Below are positions 1-9,060 of a DNA stretch of 64,000 nucleotides, in pieces. Within the stretch, counting starts at the first letter, position 1; every line of letters starts with the position of its first letter. Source of the DNA: Pseudomonas frederiksbergensis. Lineage in GTDB: Bacteria; Pseudomonadota; Gammaproteobacteria; Pseudomonadales; Pseudomonadaceae. The stretch spans positions 248,001-312,000 of the forward strand of contig NZ_MOBM01000038.1 in assembly GCF_003732275.1 (NCBI RefSeq), in the 5' to 3' direction. The notes beneath the pieces were generated by a model. The model saw nothing but the letters and a program-made list of their open reading frames with translations. It ran no database searches and was not told the DNA's origin. A program made the position numbers and the translations under genes.

Positions 1-28
1 TATCGACCTGACGATCCAAGGATCTTCC

Positions 29-1525
<1,497 letters not shown>

Positions 1526-1538
1526 AGAGCGAGCAATT

Positions 1539-2477
1539 ATGTATTTGGTATGTGGCGAAGCGCTGTTCGATTTCTTCAGCGAAGACGATGCCAGTGGCTT
1601 GGCATCCAAAGTGAATTTCAAGGCAATTGCCGGCGGCTCGCCGTTCAACGTGGCCGTAGGTTTACGCCGTTTGGGCGTGGACGCGGCGCTGTTTGGCGGG
1701 CTGTCGACCGATTACCTCGGCCGACGTTTGCAGCAAGTGCTGCAGGATGAAGGTGTGCGCCCGGAGTACCTCGTGGACTTTGCCGCGCCGACCACCCTGG
1801 CAATGGTCGCCGTCGGTGCCAATGGCTCGCCCCATTACAGCTTTCGTGGCGAAGGCTGCGCTGATCGGCAGTTGAGCCTGACGCATCTGCCAGAGCTGGG
1901 GCCTGAAGTGCGCGGTTTGCACGTCGGCTCGTTCTCGCTGGTGGTGCAACCGATTGCCGATACTTTGCTGGCATTGGTGCAACGGGAAAGCGGCAAACGC
2001 CTGATCAGCCTCGACCCGAACGTGCGCCTGAATCCCGAGCCGAACATCGAGTTGTGGCGATCGCGGATTGCCACGCTGGTGGAGCTGGCGGATCTGATCA
2101 AGGTCAGCGACGAAGACTTGAGCCTGTTGTATCCCGAGCAAGATCCTCAGCGTGTGATCGAAAGCTGGCTGGAGCATCGCTGTCAGTTGGTGTTCCTCAC
2201 CCGTGGCGGCGAAGGCGCAACGGTGTTCAGCCGTGCCCACGGTTCGTGGTCGGTGCCGGCCTGTTCGGTGAAGATTGCCGACACCGTGGGGGCTGGCGAT
2301 ACGTTTCAGGCGGCGCTGATTACCTGGTTGACCGAGCAGCAGCTGGATTCGGTTGGAGGTTTGCAACAGCTGAGTCGCGAGCAAATTGACGCGATGCTCA
2401 GGTTTGCAGTGAGCGCTGCGGCGCTGACCTGCAGCAAGACCGGGCCGGATTTGCCGTATCGGCGGCAGTTGAGCTGA
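1539..2477 (+). CDS. mtlZ: Fructokinase (PfkB family)
   Basis: Phosphorylates fructose released by mannitol or glucitol dehydrogenase to fructose 6-phosphate. The 312-residue product begins YLVCGEALFDFF, contains the PfkB substrate motif GGSPFNVAVGLRRLG near residue 35 and the C-terminal signature DTVGAGDTFQAAL, whose Asp is the catalytic base in this family. The start at 1539 is preceded by AAAGAGCGAG; a longer in-frame reading from 1443 overlaps xylB and is not credible. It follows xylB by 13 bases. The name mtlZ is used for this position in the P. fluorescens mannitol operon; the gene order beyond the left edge cannot be checked here. Confidence 0.92.
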   Translation: MYLVCGEALFDFFSEDDASGLASKVNFKAIAGGSPFNVAVGLRRLGVDAALFGGLSTDYLGRRLQQVLQDEGVRPEYLVDFAAPTTLAMVAVGANGSPHYSFRGEGCADRQLSLTHLPELGPEVRGLHVGSFSLVVQPIADTLLALVQRESGKRLISLDPNVRLNPEPNIELWRSRIATLVELADLIKVSDEDLSLLYPEQDPQRVIESWLEHRCQLVFLTRGGEGATVFSRAHGSWSVPACSVKIADTVGAGDTFQAALITWLTEQQLDSVGGLQQLSREQIDAMLRFAVSAAALTCSKTGPDLPYRRQLS

Positions 2478-3020
2478 TATCGACGCCCCCATACCTCCTC
2501 CAATCGCAGGTCCTGATTTCAGGGCCTGCCGTTGGACCTGAACAATAGACAGGCTTTTATATTTTTTTGATATATTTTTATTTCGATTTAAAGTTGTATT
2601 AACCCCATCAAAAGACAAGCGGCTATTGACAGCTTTATCCTATTTAGCCGGACAACAATAGTTATAGCAATTTACACTCACAACTAGTTCAAAACAAAAT
2701 AGCCACACAAGATTGACGACACCAACGACATATTAATCTTGTAAGTTTTTTACCTCCGCATCTGTCGGACAGCACTGTATCTATTCGCATACAATACCCT
2801 CATCCTACTGAATCAAATAAATAAAACAGACAATCACTGCATGTTTATATCGGCAGAATCCAGCTACCGCTGAGGTTGATATTTATTTAATTGAAAACAA
2901 CCAGCCAGTTACTTGACCGCCACATACCTTCAACTAATATCTTTTCCACGCACAGCGCAGGTAAGGATTATTGCTGTGCGCTCATCCTTATACCCCCACA
3001 ACAGGAAAAGGAACTCCAAC
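2478..3020. other. AT-rich gene-free stretch
   Basis: About 540 bases with no credible gene, strikingly A+T-rich between roughly 2540 and 2950 (runs such as TATATTTTTTTGATATATTTT) compared with the GC-rich neighbours. An 8-bp inverted repeat CGCACAGC / GCTGTGCG lies at 2949-2956 and 2973-2980, 41 bases before the next start codon, and could be an operator or an mRNA hairpin. No clear terminator follows the fructokinase gene. Confidence 0.6.
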
Positions 3021-3752
3021 ATGGAAAGTGTCGCTATCTCAGCTGCCCAAATTAACTGGAACGGCGGACAACGTATTACTCTCACCGCAGGAGATACAGC
3101 CACCTGCACCGCGCTTAGCCCCGGCCAGCTTTATGGCATCTTTACCTACAACTCCGCTCAAAATGACAACAATTCGACTGTCTACGTGAACTGGAGCAAC
3201 AGCCAACCGCCCGTACCGATCACGGTGCCTGGTACCACAGCCAATGCAGGCTTGGCATCATTGGGTTTTGTCTCGGGCACCGATACTCAAACCGTTTCGG
3301 TTTCACTGCCCAGCAATGCCGGTAACTCCCAGGTCGAAATCTGGTTGGGAAGTGTCGGCATGCCGACCAATACCTCGGGGCTGAGCAATTATCCTCTACC
3401 GGCCGATGGTGAGCAGCATCCGTTCAACAAGTACGTCCGTTACTATGCGGTACCCCCATCGAAGTGGATGAACCTGACGATCGCCAGCACCATTACACAG
3501 TTCATCTCCTGCCAGTTCCGTGAGGCGCAAGCGACCGTATTCGTCGTCAATGAGACGTCAAATGGCCTCCTCACCGGCCAGGTCACCACAATTGGGCCTA
3601 CTGCCAGTGCGGTTGGGGCCGTCAAGATCTCTTACTCGCAGATTCAGAGCATCTCCAATAATCTGCAAGGCGACGGTACGCAGTGGGTGTGGATGGATGC
3701 TGACAGCCAGCAAGACTCTCAGAGCGCGACCATTTCCTTGCAATCGCTTTGA
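3021..3752 (+). CDS. Unrecognised Asn/Ser/Thr-rich protein
   Basis: A 243-residue protein that I do not recognise. It has no signal peptide and no membrane segment; the composition (Asn, Ser, Thr, Gly, Val, with alternating polar and hydrophobic residues) suggests an all-beta soluble fold. Only two cysteines are present. The start at 3021 is preceded by AAAGGAACTCCAAC, a good ribosome site; the longer in-frame start at 2913 lies in AT-rich leader DNA and is less likely. It stands alone, with an AT-rich leader before it and a strong terminator after it, so it is a monocistronic unit. The base composition of the leader suggests acquisition by transfer. Function unknown. Confidence 0.8.
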   Translation: MESVAISAAQINWNGGQRITLTAGDTATCTALSPGQLYGIFTYNSAQNDNNSTVYVNWSNSQPPVPITVPGTTANAGLASLGFVSGTDTQTVSVSLPSNAGNSQVEIWLGSVGMPTNTSGLSNYPLPADGEQHPFNKYVRYYAVPPSKWMNLTIASTITQFISCQFREAQATVFVVNETSNGLLTGQVTTIGPTASAVGAVKISYSQIQSISNNLQGDGTQWVWMDADSQQDSQSATISLQSL

Positions 3753-3774
3753 ATTTCCTGGCCAGGTAATAAGG

Positions 3775-3804
3775 AAGGCCCCACCTGTGGGGCTTTCTTT
3801 TTTA
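3775..3804 (+). terminator. Rho-independent terminator
   Basis: Stem GCCCCA(C)/(G)TGGGGC followed by CTTTCTTTTTT, 23 bases after the stop of the preceding gene. Confidence 0.9.
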
Positions 3805-4038
3805 TCTGGCGTAGCGGCCAATCGCCTCGAAAAATGCCTGTATTCATTGCGCAAAATCGCGGCAATCAACTGGCGCCCCACGACAGGCGGCATGCAACCC
3901 GGTTAACCATCGCTTAACCCCACGGTCCAAGACTTTACTGGACCGCACGCCCTCAGCTACCTCTGACGCCCAGTGCGGCAGGTTCGACGTTCTTGCATCG
4001 AACTGACTTTCCCTCTGCACTGGAGACCCATCGTGAAC

Positions 4039-4299
4039 ATGCGAATACTACTGATGACCACCGCCCTCGCCTGCACCGCGCTCGCAGGTCTTGCTCAGGC
4101 CAACGAGACGTCGTCGTCACAGGCCGTGCCCTATCACTACGGCATGCCGCTTCATGTGGGCAAAGTCGTTTCCCTGACTGAGCCGCAGACGCTGGAATGC
4201 CAAGTGGTGACGGCCGACATGAAGTACATCGACAAGTCGGGCAAGCCTGCGGAAATTACGTACCGAAAACTTTCTGACGCGTGCAGTTATCAGAACTGA
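4039..4299 (+). CDS. DUF2790 small periplasmic protein
   Basis: An 86-residue secreted protein of the Pseudomonas DUF2790 family, function unknown. A signal peptide (MRILLMTTALACTALAGLAQA, cleavage after residue 21) precedes the family pattern YHYGMPLHVGKVVSL...CQVVTADMKYIDKSGKPAEITYRKLSDACS. Two conserved cysteines in the mature part could form a disulfide. A GTG two codons upstream (4033) is an alternative start. DUF2790 genes are often responsive to stress or metals in Pseudomonas, but nothing in this sequence shows that. Confidence 0.85.
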   Translation: MRILLMTTALACTALAGLAQANETSSSQAVPYHYGMPLHVGKVVSLTEPQTLECQVVTADMKYIDKSGKPAEITYRKLSDACSYQN

Positions 4300-4389
4300 C
4301 AGAAGATTCTGATTCGGTGCCTGGCGGTAGGCCTGTGAGGATTCTGACGCTATGCTTTGGCGTCCCCCTCACTGCCGAAAGGATTCGTC

Positions 4390-4788
4390 ATGCAGTTCTC
4401 GTTTCGCACGCTGTCGACATTCACCGCCGCCCTTTGTTTTCTGCTGGCGCTGGCTTGGGGTTTGATGCCGCAAGGGTTGCTGGCAATCTGGAGTATCGAG
4501 TATTCGTCCGCGGCGGGGTTTGTTGCCAGGCGCAGTGCGGTGCTGTTCGGCGCGTTGGGGGTGATGTTTTATCTTGTTCGGCAGGCCCCGCCCTCGGTGG
4601 CGCGAAGCGCGATGTGCAGCGGCTTTATGGTGGGGTGTTTCGGTTTGGCAGCACTGGGCTTCGGCGAATGGCTCAATGGTCATGCCGGGCCGGGTATTTT
4701 GCTGGCGATAGTGGTAGAGCTGGCACTGGGTCTGGGGTTTATCCAGACCCGGCGCGTGTCGCTCGAACTGGGTGAAACTGCCGGTTAA
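4390..4788 (+). CDS. Small four-helix membrane protein
   Basis: A 132-residue integral membrane protein with about four hydrophobic helices (residues roughly 8-30, 45-63, 75-95 and 100-120). The start at 4390 follows GAAAGGATTCGTC, a good ribosome site. I recognise no enzymatic motif; such proteins are annotated as hypothetical or DoxX-like in Pseudomonas. It converges on the DUF1652 gene, with the two coding regions overlapping by four bases. Confidence 0.75.
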   Translation: MQFSFRTLSTFTAALCFLLALAWGLMPQGLLAIWSIEYSSAAGFVARRSAVLFGALGVMFYLVRQAPPSVARSAMCSGFMVGCFGLAALGFGEWLNGHAGPGILLAIVVELALGLGFIQTRRVSLELGETAG

Positions 4789-5054
4789 TGGGCTTTTGAC
4801 GTCGGGTGCAACAGCTGGCTGTGCGCATTGTGCGCAAGGTCGGTGCGTAACTCGGCTATCAGATTATTGATTTCCCGACACCCGTTGAGGTGATGGGCGT
4901 CTATGCCGGTGACGAACAGGTCGAGATGGTCAGTCTCGCTGTCCGAATACACCTTGACGGTCATCGACAGGTCCGGCGACAGCGTGCATTGGCAGCGTTT
5001 CGGAAGAAAACTGCTTTCAACGATATTGCGTAGTTCCAAGGCAGAAAGAAACAT
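4785..5054 (-). CDS. DUF1652 protein
   Basis: An 89-residue protein beginning MFLSALELRNIVESSFLPKR and containing CTLSPDLSMTVKVYS, the pattern of the Pseudomonas DUF1652 family; function unknown. The start at 5054 was chosen because GAGGGTGGCC lies directly upstream, and family members begin at this Met; the longer reading from 5096 lacks a ribosome site. No signal peptide or membrane helix is seen. Confidence 0.85.
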   Translation of the reverse strand: MFLSALELRNIVESSFLPKRCQCTLSPDLSMTVKVYSDSETDHLDLFVTGIDAHHLNGCREINNLIAELRTDLAHNAHSQLLHPTSKAH

Positions 5055-5441
5055 GGCCACCCTCTCGGTATTGTGAGATTGCCAATCAAAAATCAATGTC
5101 GGTCGGAGCTCAGATCGCCCGTTCTTTTCGTCCGTGCGGGTTTCATCGTTCCAACGTCCGACCGTTTTCTTGTTTCAGCGCTGACTCAACAGGGATCGCG
5201 GTCAGCTCAAGACAGCTTCAGCATAAAACATGCCCAGAATTTCGCTCTGCACCTCGTCGGCGAATCAAGGATTGGCGGGGGTGGCTATAAAGCGACTCGT
5301 GCAAAATGCAAGAAAGGACTGTTTCAAAACCTGCATTTTGCATACCCCACGATGTCGGGTTTGCATTGGCTGAGGACGGTAGTAAGAATGCGGTCCATCC
5401 ATTCAGTATCCGCTGACCCCACACACACGCAAGGAGGCATC
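5055..5441. promoter_or_regulatory. Ecotin upstream region with inverted repeat
   Basis: Nearly 390 bases without a credible gene. It carries a perfect 11-bp inverted repeat, TGCAAAATGCA at 5300-5310 and TGCATTTTGCA at 5332-5342, about 100 bases before the ecotin start; the arms are themselves nearly palindromic, which is what a pair of operator half-sites would look like. No regulator can be named. Confidence 0.4.
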
Positions 5442-5924
5442 ATGGGTGCTTTGCCCTTTAACACGACCGTCGGGCTGATAGTTGCCGTTCTGTCGTCCGC
5501 AGCCCACGCCGCAACACTCGAAGACGTCGCGCCGTATCCCAAGCCCGAGAGCGGTTTTACCCGCCAGGTCATTCACCTCGCCCCGCAACAACAGGAAGAC
5601 GGCTATCAAGTCGAGATTCTTGCCGGCAAGACCCTGACCGTAGACTGCAACCGTCAGCGCCTGGGCGGCAGGCTTGAGGAAAAGAACCTTGAGGGTTGGG
5701 GTTACCCGTTTTACCGGCTGGAAAAAGTCACCGGCCCGATGAGCACGCTGATGGCCTGCCCCGATGGCAAGAGCAAAAAGGACTTCGTACCGGTGGTCGG
5801 TGACGGTTTCAGGCTGCGTTACAACAGCAAGCTGCCGATCGTGCTCTACGTGCCCAAAGACGTCGAAGTGCGCTACCGGATCTGGTCAGCGTCGAGCCAT
5901 GTCGAGAAAGCCGTTCAGGAATAA
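5442..5924 (+). CDS. eco: Ecotin, periplasmic serine protease inhibitor
   Basis: Periplasmic dimeric inhibitor of trypsin-fold serine proteases. The 160-residue precursor has a signal peptide (cleavage near AHA, residue 23). The mature part matches ecotin throughout: RQVIHLAPQQQEDGYQVE, the cysteine pair C69 (TVDCNRQRLGG) and C106 (TLMACPDGK) that stabilises the reactive loop, and the RYNSKLPIV strand. The P1 residue is Met (M104), as in E. coli ecotin, giving broad specificity. The start is decided by a perfect AAGGAGG four bases before the ATG. In other bacteria ecotin protects against neutrophil and environmental proteases. Confidence 0.95.
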   Translation: MGALPFNTTVGLIVAVLSSAAHAATLEDVAPYPKPESGFTRQVIHLAPQQQEDGYQVEILAGKTLTVDCNRQRLGGRLEEKNLEGWGYPFYRLEKVTGPMSTLMACPDGKSKKDFVPVVGDGFRLRYNSKLPIVLYVPKDVEVRYRIWSASSHVEKAVQE

Positions 5925-5955
5925 CCGGTCCATCACGCCCATAGGAGCTCCCACC

Positions 5956-6261
5956 TTGATTACCTGTCACGTCAAATATGTGATCGACCCCTATCAACTG
6001 ACCGAATTCGAAGCCTACGCCAAAGCCTGGCTCGGCATCGTCGAACGTTTGGGCGGTACTCACCACGGGTATTTCCTGCCTTCCGAGGGCGCGAGCAATA
6101 TCGCCTACTGCCTGTTCAGTTTTCCGTCACTGGCGGACTACGAAAGCTACCGACATATTGCGATGACCGACCCAGAAAGCACGGAACTGGTGGCCTTGTT
6201 GGTCGAGAAGAAGTTCATTGTGAGCTACGAGCGGACCTTTTTGCGTCCGCTGCTGGCCTGA
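5956..6261 (+). CDS. NIPSNAP-family protein
   Basis: A 101-residue cytosolic protein with the ferredoxin-like dimeric alpha/beta barrel pattern of the NIPSNAP family (ITCHVKYVIDPYQLTEFEAY at the N-terminus, HHGYFLPSEG and YESYR in the middle). Function in bacteria is not established. The start is TTG at 5956, chosen because family members begin with this beta strand and GGAG lies nine bases upstream. It follows ecotin by 31 bases and may be co-transcribed with it. Confidence 0.85.
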   Translation: MITCHVKYVIDPYQLTEFEAYAKAWLGIVERLGGTHHGYFLPSEGASNIAYCLFSFPSLADYESYRHIAMTDPESTELVALLVEKKFIVSYERTFLRPLLA

Positions 6262-6283
6262 GTTCCTAACATCTGAGCCCCCC

Positions 6284-7297
6284 TCACGCCGACACGCCGC
6301 TCAACGCTGCGCGCTCGGCCACGTACCGCAAACTGTCGAAATTGATGTTCGCTCCGGAATCGATGGCCACCAGGGTCTGACCACGGGCGCTGGTTCGTGC
6401 CACGTACTGCTTGATCCCGGCCACGGCCAATGCGCCGGAAGGTTCGGTGATCGAGCGGGTATCGTCGTAGATATTCTTGATGGCGGCGCAGAGTTCGTCG
6501 TTGCTGACGGTCATCACCTCATCGACGCAAAACCGGCAGACCTCAAAACCATAAGCCCCGATTTCAGCGACGGCCACACCATCGGCGAAGGTGCCGACAG
6601 TTGGCAGCACGACCCGTTCGCCGGCCTTCAATGCAGCCTGCAAACAGGCGGAATGCTCCGACTCGACGCCGATGATCCGGACTTCAGGGCGCAGGTATTT
6701 GACGTACGCGGCGATACCGGCGATCAAGCCACCCCCGCCCACCGGAACGAAGATCGCGTCCAGCGGCCCTTGGTGCTGGCGAAGGATTTCCATGGCGACG
6801 GTGCCCTGTCCGGCGATCACGTCCGGATCGTCGAAAGGCGAGACAAAGGTGCGACCGGTTTGCCGTGCCAGGTCCAGCGCGTACTCCAGGGCAAACGGAA
6901 AACTCTCGCCATGCAGCACTGCATCCGCTCCTCGGCTGCGAACCCCATGCACCTTCAATTCCGGTGTCGTGCAGGGCATGACAATGGTTGCGGCGACCCC
7001 CAACTCGCGGGCCGCCAACGCTACGCCTTGGGCATGATTGCCAGCCGAGGCAGTGATCACGCCGCGAGCTTTCTGTTCGTCGCTGAGGTTCACCAGTTTG
7101 TTGTAAGCGCCGCGGATCTTGAAGGAAAACGTCGGTTGCAAGTCTTCACGCTTGAGCAGTATCTGATTGCCCAACGCCTCGGATAATGCCGGTGCCGCTT
7201 GCAGCGGCGTGCGCACGGCGAGTTCGTAAACCGGCGCGGCGAGGATTTTTTTCACGTAGTGCTCAAGCAAGCTCTGCTGGGCGGGGGTGCTGCTCAT
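6284..7297 (-). CDS. Threonine dehydratase, catalytic domain only
   Basis: PLP enzyme that deaminates threonine to 2-oxobutyrate, the first committed step to isoleucine. The 337-residue product has the fold-type II signatures: Schiff-base lysine K60 in SFKIRGAYNK, substrate loop SAGNHAQG (84-91) and the phosphate-binding GGGGL (187-191). It ends just after RYVAERAAL, the point where IlvA proteins of about 505 residues continue into two ACT-like isoleucine-binding domains. So this is an IlvA-like enzyme without the feedback domain. A full attenuator lies upstream (7449-7593), with a REP palindrome between it and the gene. Alternative: a catabolic threonine/serine dehydratase. Confidence 0.9.
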   Translation of the reverse strand: MSSTPAQQSLLEHYVKKILAAPVYELAVRTPLQAAPALSEALGNQILLKREDLQPTFSFKIRGAYNKLVNLSDEQKARGVITASAGNHAQGVALAARELGVAATIVMPCTTPELKVHGVRSRGADAVLHGESFPFALEYALDLARQTGRTFVSPFDDPDVIAGQGTVAMEILRQHQGPLDAIFVPVGGGGLIAGIAAYVKYLRPEVRIIGVESEHSACLQAALKAGERVVLPTVGTFADGVAVAEIGAYGFEVCRFCVDEVMTVSNDELCAAIKNIYDDTRSITEPSGALAVAGIKQYVARTSARGQTLVAIDSGANINFDSLRYVAERAALSGVSA

Positions 7298-7331
7298 GAT
7301 CGTCTCCTTGGTATCCGGGTTTACGCGGTCG

Positions 7332-7406
7332 GTGTAGGAGCTGCCGAAGGCTGCGATCTTTGCTTTTCAAGATCAAAAGATCGCAGCCTTCGGCAGCTCC
7401 TACACC
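7332..7406. repeat. REP-type palindrome (GTAGGAGCTG class)
   Basis: Two long arms, GTAGGAGCTGCCGAAGGCTG... and its complement, enclose a 20-base centre. The same class recurs at 54055-54151 and 54195-54219. It sits between the threonine dehydratase attenuator and the gene. Confidence 0.85.
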
Positions 7407-7448
7407 GGTTGCGTGCATCCGGTAAGCTCAAAACCCAGAAGACAGAAA

Positions 7449-7474
7449 GTAAAAACCCGCCTCTAGGGCGGGTT
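7449..7474 (-). terminator. Attenuator terminator of threonine dehydratase
   Basis: On the minus strand an 8-bp GC-rich stem AACCCGCC / GGCGGGTT (7474-7467 and 7461-7454) with a five-base loop is followed by TTTTTAC. It lies 19 bases after the stop of the leader peptide. The 5' arm CCCGCC can instead pair with GGCGGG at 7502-7497, giving an antiterminator. Confidence 0.8.
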
Positions 7475-7492
7475 GGGTGCTGCAGTCGTGAG

Positions 7493-7558
7493 CTAGCCCG
7501 CCAAATAAGGAATGGCGGTAATAATGCTTGGCTGGCAGCGCAATACGGTGGAAGTCAT
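7493..7558 (-). CDS. Leader peptide of threonine dehydratase
   Basis: A 21-codon reading frame MTSTVLRCQPSIITAIPYLAG followed by TAG, too short for a normal gene call. Control codons Ile-Ile-Thr-Ala-Ile (ATT ATT ACC GCC ATT, 7525-7511) lie in and just before the first arm (CCGCCA, 7518-7513) of a hairpin whose second arm TGGCGG overlaps the last codons. A terminator follows. This is the architecture of amino-acid attenuation by ribosome stalling, here sensitive to isoleucine and perhaps threonine. There is no ribosome site before the ATG; the predicted transcript starts at or next to it, so translation would be leaderless. Confidence 0.72.
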   Translation of the reverse strand: MTSTVLRCQPSIITAIPYLAG

Positions 7559-7593
7559 GGCTGGAAATTAGCCGGAGGCTGATGGCAAGTCAA
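7559..7593 (-). promoter_or_regulatory. Sigma-70 promoter of the leader/threonine dehydratase unit
   Basis: On the minus strand TTGACT (7593-7588) and TAATTT (7570-7565) are separated by exactly 17 bases. The predicted start, six or seven bases after the -10 box, falls on the leader peptide ATG at 7558. Confidence 0.7.
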
Positions 7594-7656
7594 TGGCCAA
7601 TTTTCAAGAGCCGCTGTAGGCTGGCGATTCTGCTCATTGTCCCAAGGAAGGAAACC

Positions 7657-7988
7657 ATGAAGTCTGTCGCCCTGCCCCTCATTGCCCTGATCGCCTTCGC
7701 CGGCTACACCGTTTCGGGCTGCAGGCCGAGCAGTCGTTGCTCGACTTCGGCATCAGCCTGATGTCGCGGCCCGATACTGCGCAGGTGGTGATTGTTTTGT
7801 ACCTGTTGGCGACACTTGCCGGTATCTGGATGTACCAGGATGCGCGCAAGCGTGGGCAGTCGGGGTTGTCGGTGGTTCCTTATTTGTTGGTGACGGCGAT
7901 TTTTGTGTCTGTCGGGCCGTTGTTGTATCTGGTGGTGCGGGGTCTTCAATGCCGCAAGAACTCCATCGATGCCACTCAACAAGCATGA
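7657..7988 (+). pseudogene. DUF2834 membrane protein, frameshifted
   Basis: A small membrane protein of the DUF2834 type, split by a one-base shift. The ATG at 7657, after AAGGAAGGAAACC, encodes MKSVALPLIALIAFAGYTVSG, a hydrophobic N-terminus, then runs into unrelated codons and stops at 7761. The continuation QAEQSLLDFGISLMSRPDTAQ is in another frame from about 7721 and includes GIWMYQDARKRGQ and a last helix ending near LLYLVVRG, stop at 7988. Adding one base near 7714-7721 restores one open frame of about 110 codons. This is either a genuine inactivating deletion or a sequencing error. Confidence 0.75.
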
Positions 7989-8017
7989 TCCAGATTTTGT
8001 CTGATTTTGAGATGGCT

Positions 8018-8107
8018 ATCGCGAGCAGGCTCGCTCCCACAGGGGGCTGTTCCGGACTCGAAAGTTGGGCACCCAGATCAAAATGTGGGAGCGAGCCTGC
8101 TCGCGAA
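8018..8107. repeat. REP doublet
   Basis: Inverted pair of the GTGGGAGCGAGCCTGCTCGC class (arms 8018-8040 and 8085-8107) between the DUF2834 remnant and the CorA-like gene. Confidence 0.9.
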
Positions 8108-8129
8108 GGCAATCTGACAGCCGCCAAAG

Positions 8130-9053
8130 TCACCTCGCCAGGCGCTTGAGGCCAATCACCATCCCCCCCGCCCCCAGCATCATCGCCGTCAGAAACAACG
8201 GATAGGAAACCCACCACGGCGTGCCGGCGGTCATCATGCTGAACTCGGACATGCCGCCAATGCTCGCAATCAGGTTCAACGGCAGAAACACCACGTTGAT
8301 CAACGTCAGTTTGCGCAGCAGGTTATTCATGCTGTTGTTCATCAGATTGCCCCGCGCATCGATCAGCCCGGAGAACACCGTGGAGTAGATTTCCGCCTGT
8401 TTGTAGCACTGGTTATTTTCGATGATCAGATCGTCGATTAAACCAATGGCTTCAACGCTGAAGTGTTCCTTTGCCGCATGATTACGCAGCCGGGTCAGGA
8501 CCGCGCCATTGCTGTGAATGGCGTTGATGTAATAGATCAGGCTTTCGCTGAGGTTGAACATTTGGATCAGATGCTGGTTCTGCATCGAGGCATTGAATTT
8601 CTGCTGCAACTCCCGGGCAACCATCTTGATCACCTTGAGGTGCCCCAGATAGTGGTGAATGTTGTTGAACAACAGGTCGAGCAACACATCCAGTGGCGTC
8701 TTCAGTGACTGCCGCGTGCCGAGGCCGCTGAGCGGCGAGTCGTCGGTGGCGATCACTAGCAGACGCCCCGGGGAAAACAGCAAGCCACAGGACGACACTT
8801 CGAAGGACAGGCTACCACCACCTGAGTAGTTTTTCGGACGCTTCCAGATCAGGAACAGGTTGTCGGGGTGGAACTCGATGCGCGACACCTCGTCGGGGTC
8901 CAGGGCCGAGGCCAGAGCGTGTTCATCGAGCTTGAAATGGCTGTGCAACAGATCCCGTTCGGCCGCATCGGGGTTACTGAATAGCATCACGTCGGCGTCT
9001 AGCCGTTCGACCGCTTGCAGGGCGCCGTGGCTCAGCTCAAAACTCTTGATCAT
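8130..9053 (-). CDS. CorA-like divalent cation transporter
   Basis: A 307-residue CorA-family inner-membrane protein: cytoplasmic N-terminal domain, long helical stalk (residues about 140-245), and two C-terminal membrane helices (NVVFLPLNLIASIGGMSEF and VSYPLFLTAMMLGAGGMVIGL). The pore signature GMN of classical CorA is replaced by GMS (GGMSEF), a variant in CorA relatives whose ion is uncertain. The start at 9053 was chosen because a longer frame overlaps the upstream gene; seven bases separate it from the stop of the RimK-like gene, so the two form an operon. Confidence 0.88.
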   Translation of the reverse strand: MIKSFELSHGALQAVERLDADVMLFSNPDAAERDLLHSHFKLDEHALASALDPDEVSRIEFHPDNLFLIWKRPKNYSGGGSLSFEVSSCGLLFSPGRLLVIATDDSPLSGLGTRQSLKTPLDVLLDLLFNNIHHYLGHLKVIKMVARELQQKFNASMQNQHLIQMFNLSESLIYYINAIHSNGAVLTRLRNHAAKEHFSVEAIGLIDDLIIENNQCYKQAEIYSTVFSGLIDARGNLMNNSMNNLLRKLTLINVVFLPLNLIASIGGMSEFSMMTAGTPWWVSYPLFLTAMMLGAGGMVIGLKRLAR

Positions 9054-9060
9054 CGGCCGC

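Noticed and set aside
8018..8107. REP doublets as CRISPR or transposon ends
   Set aside because: They are dispersed intergenic inverted pairs without spacers, transposase or target duplication.
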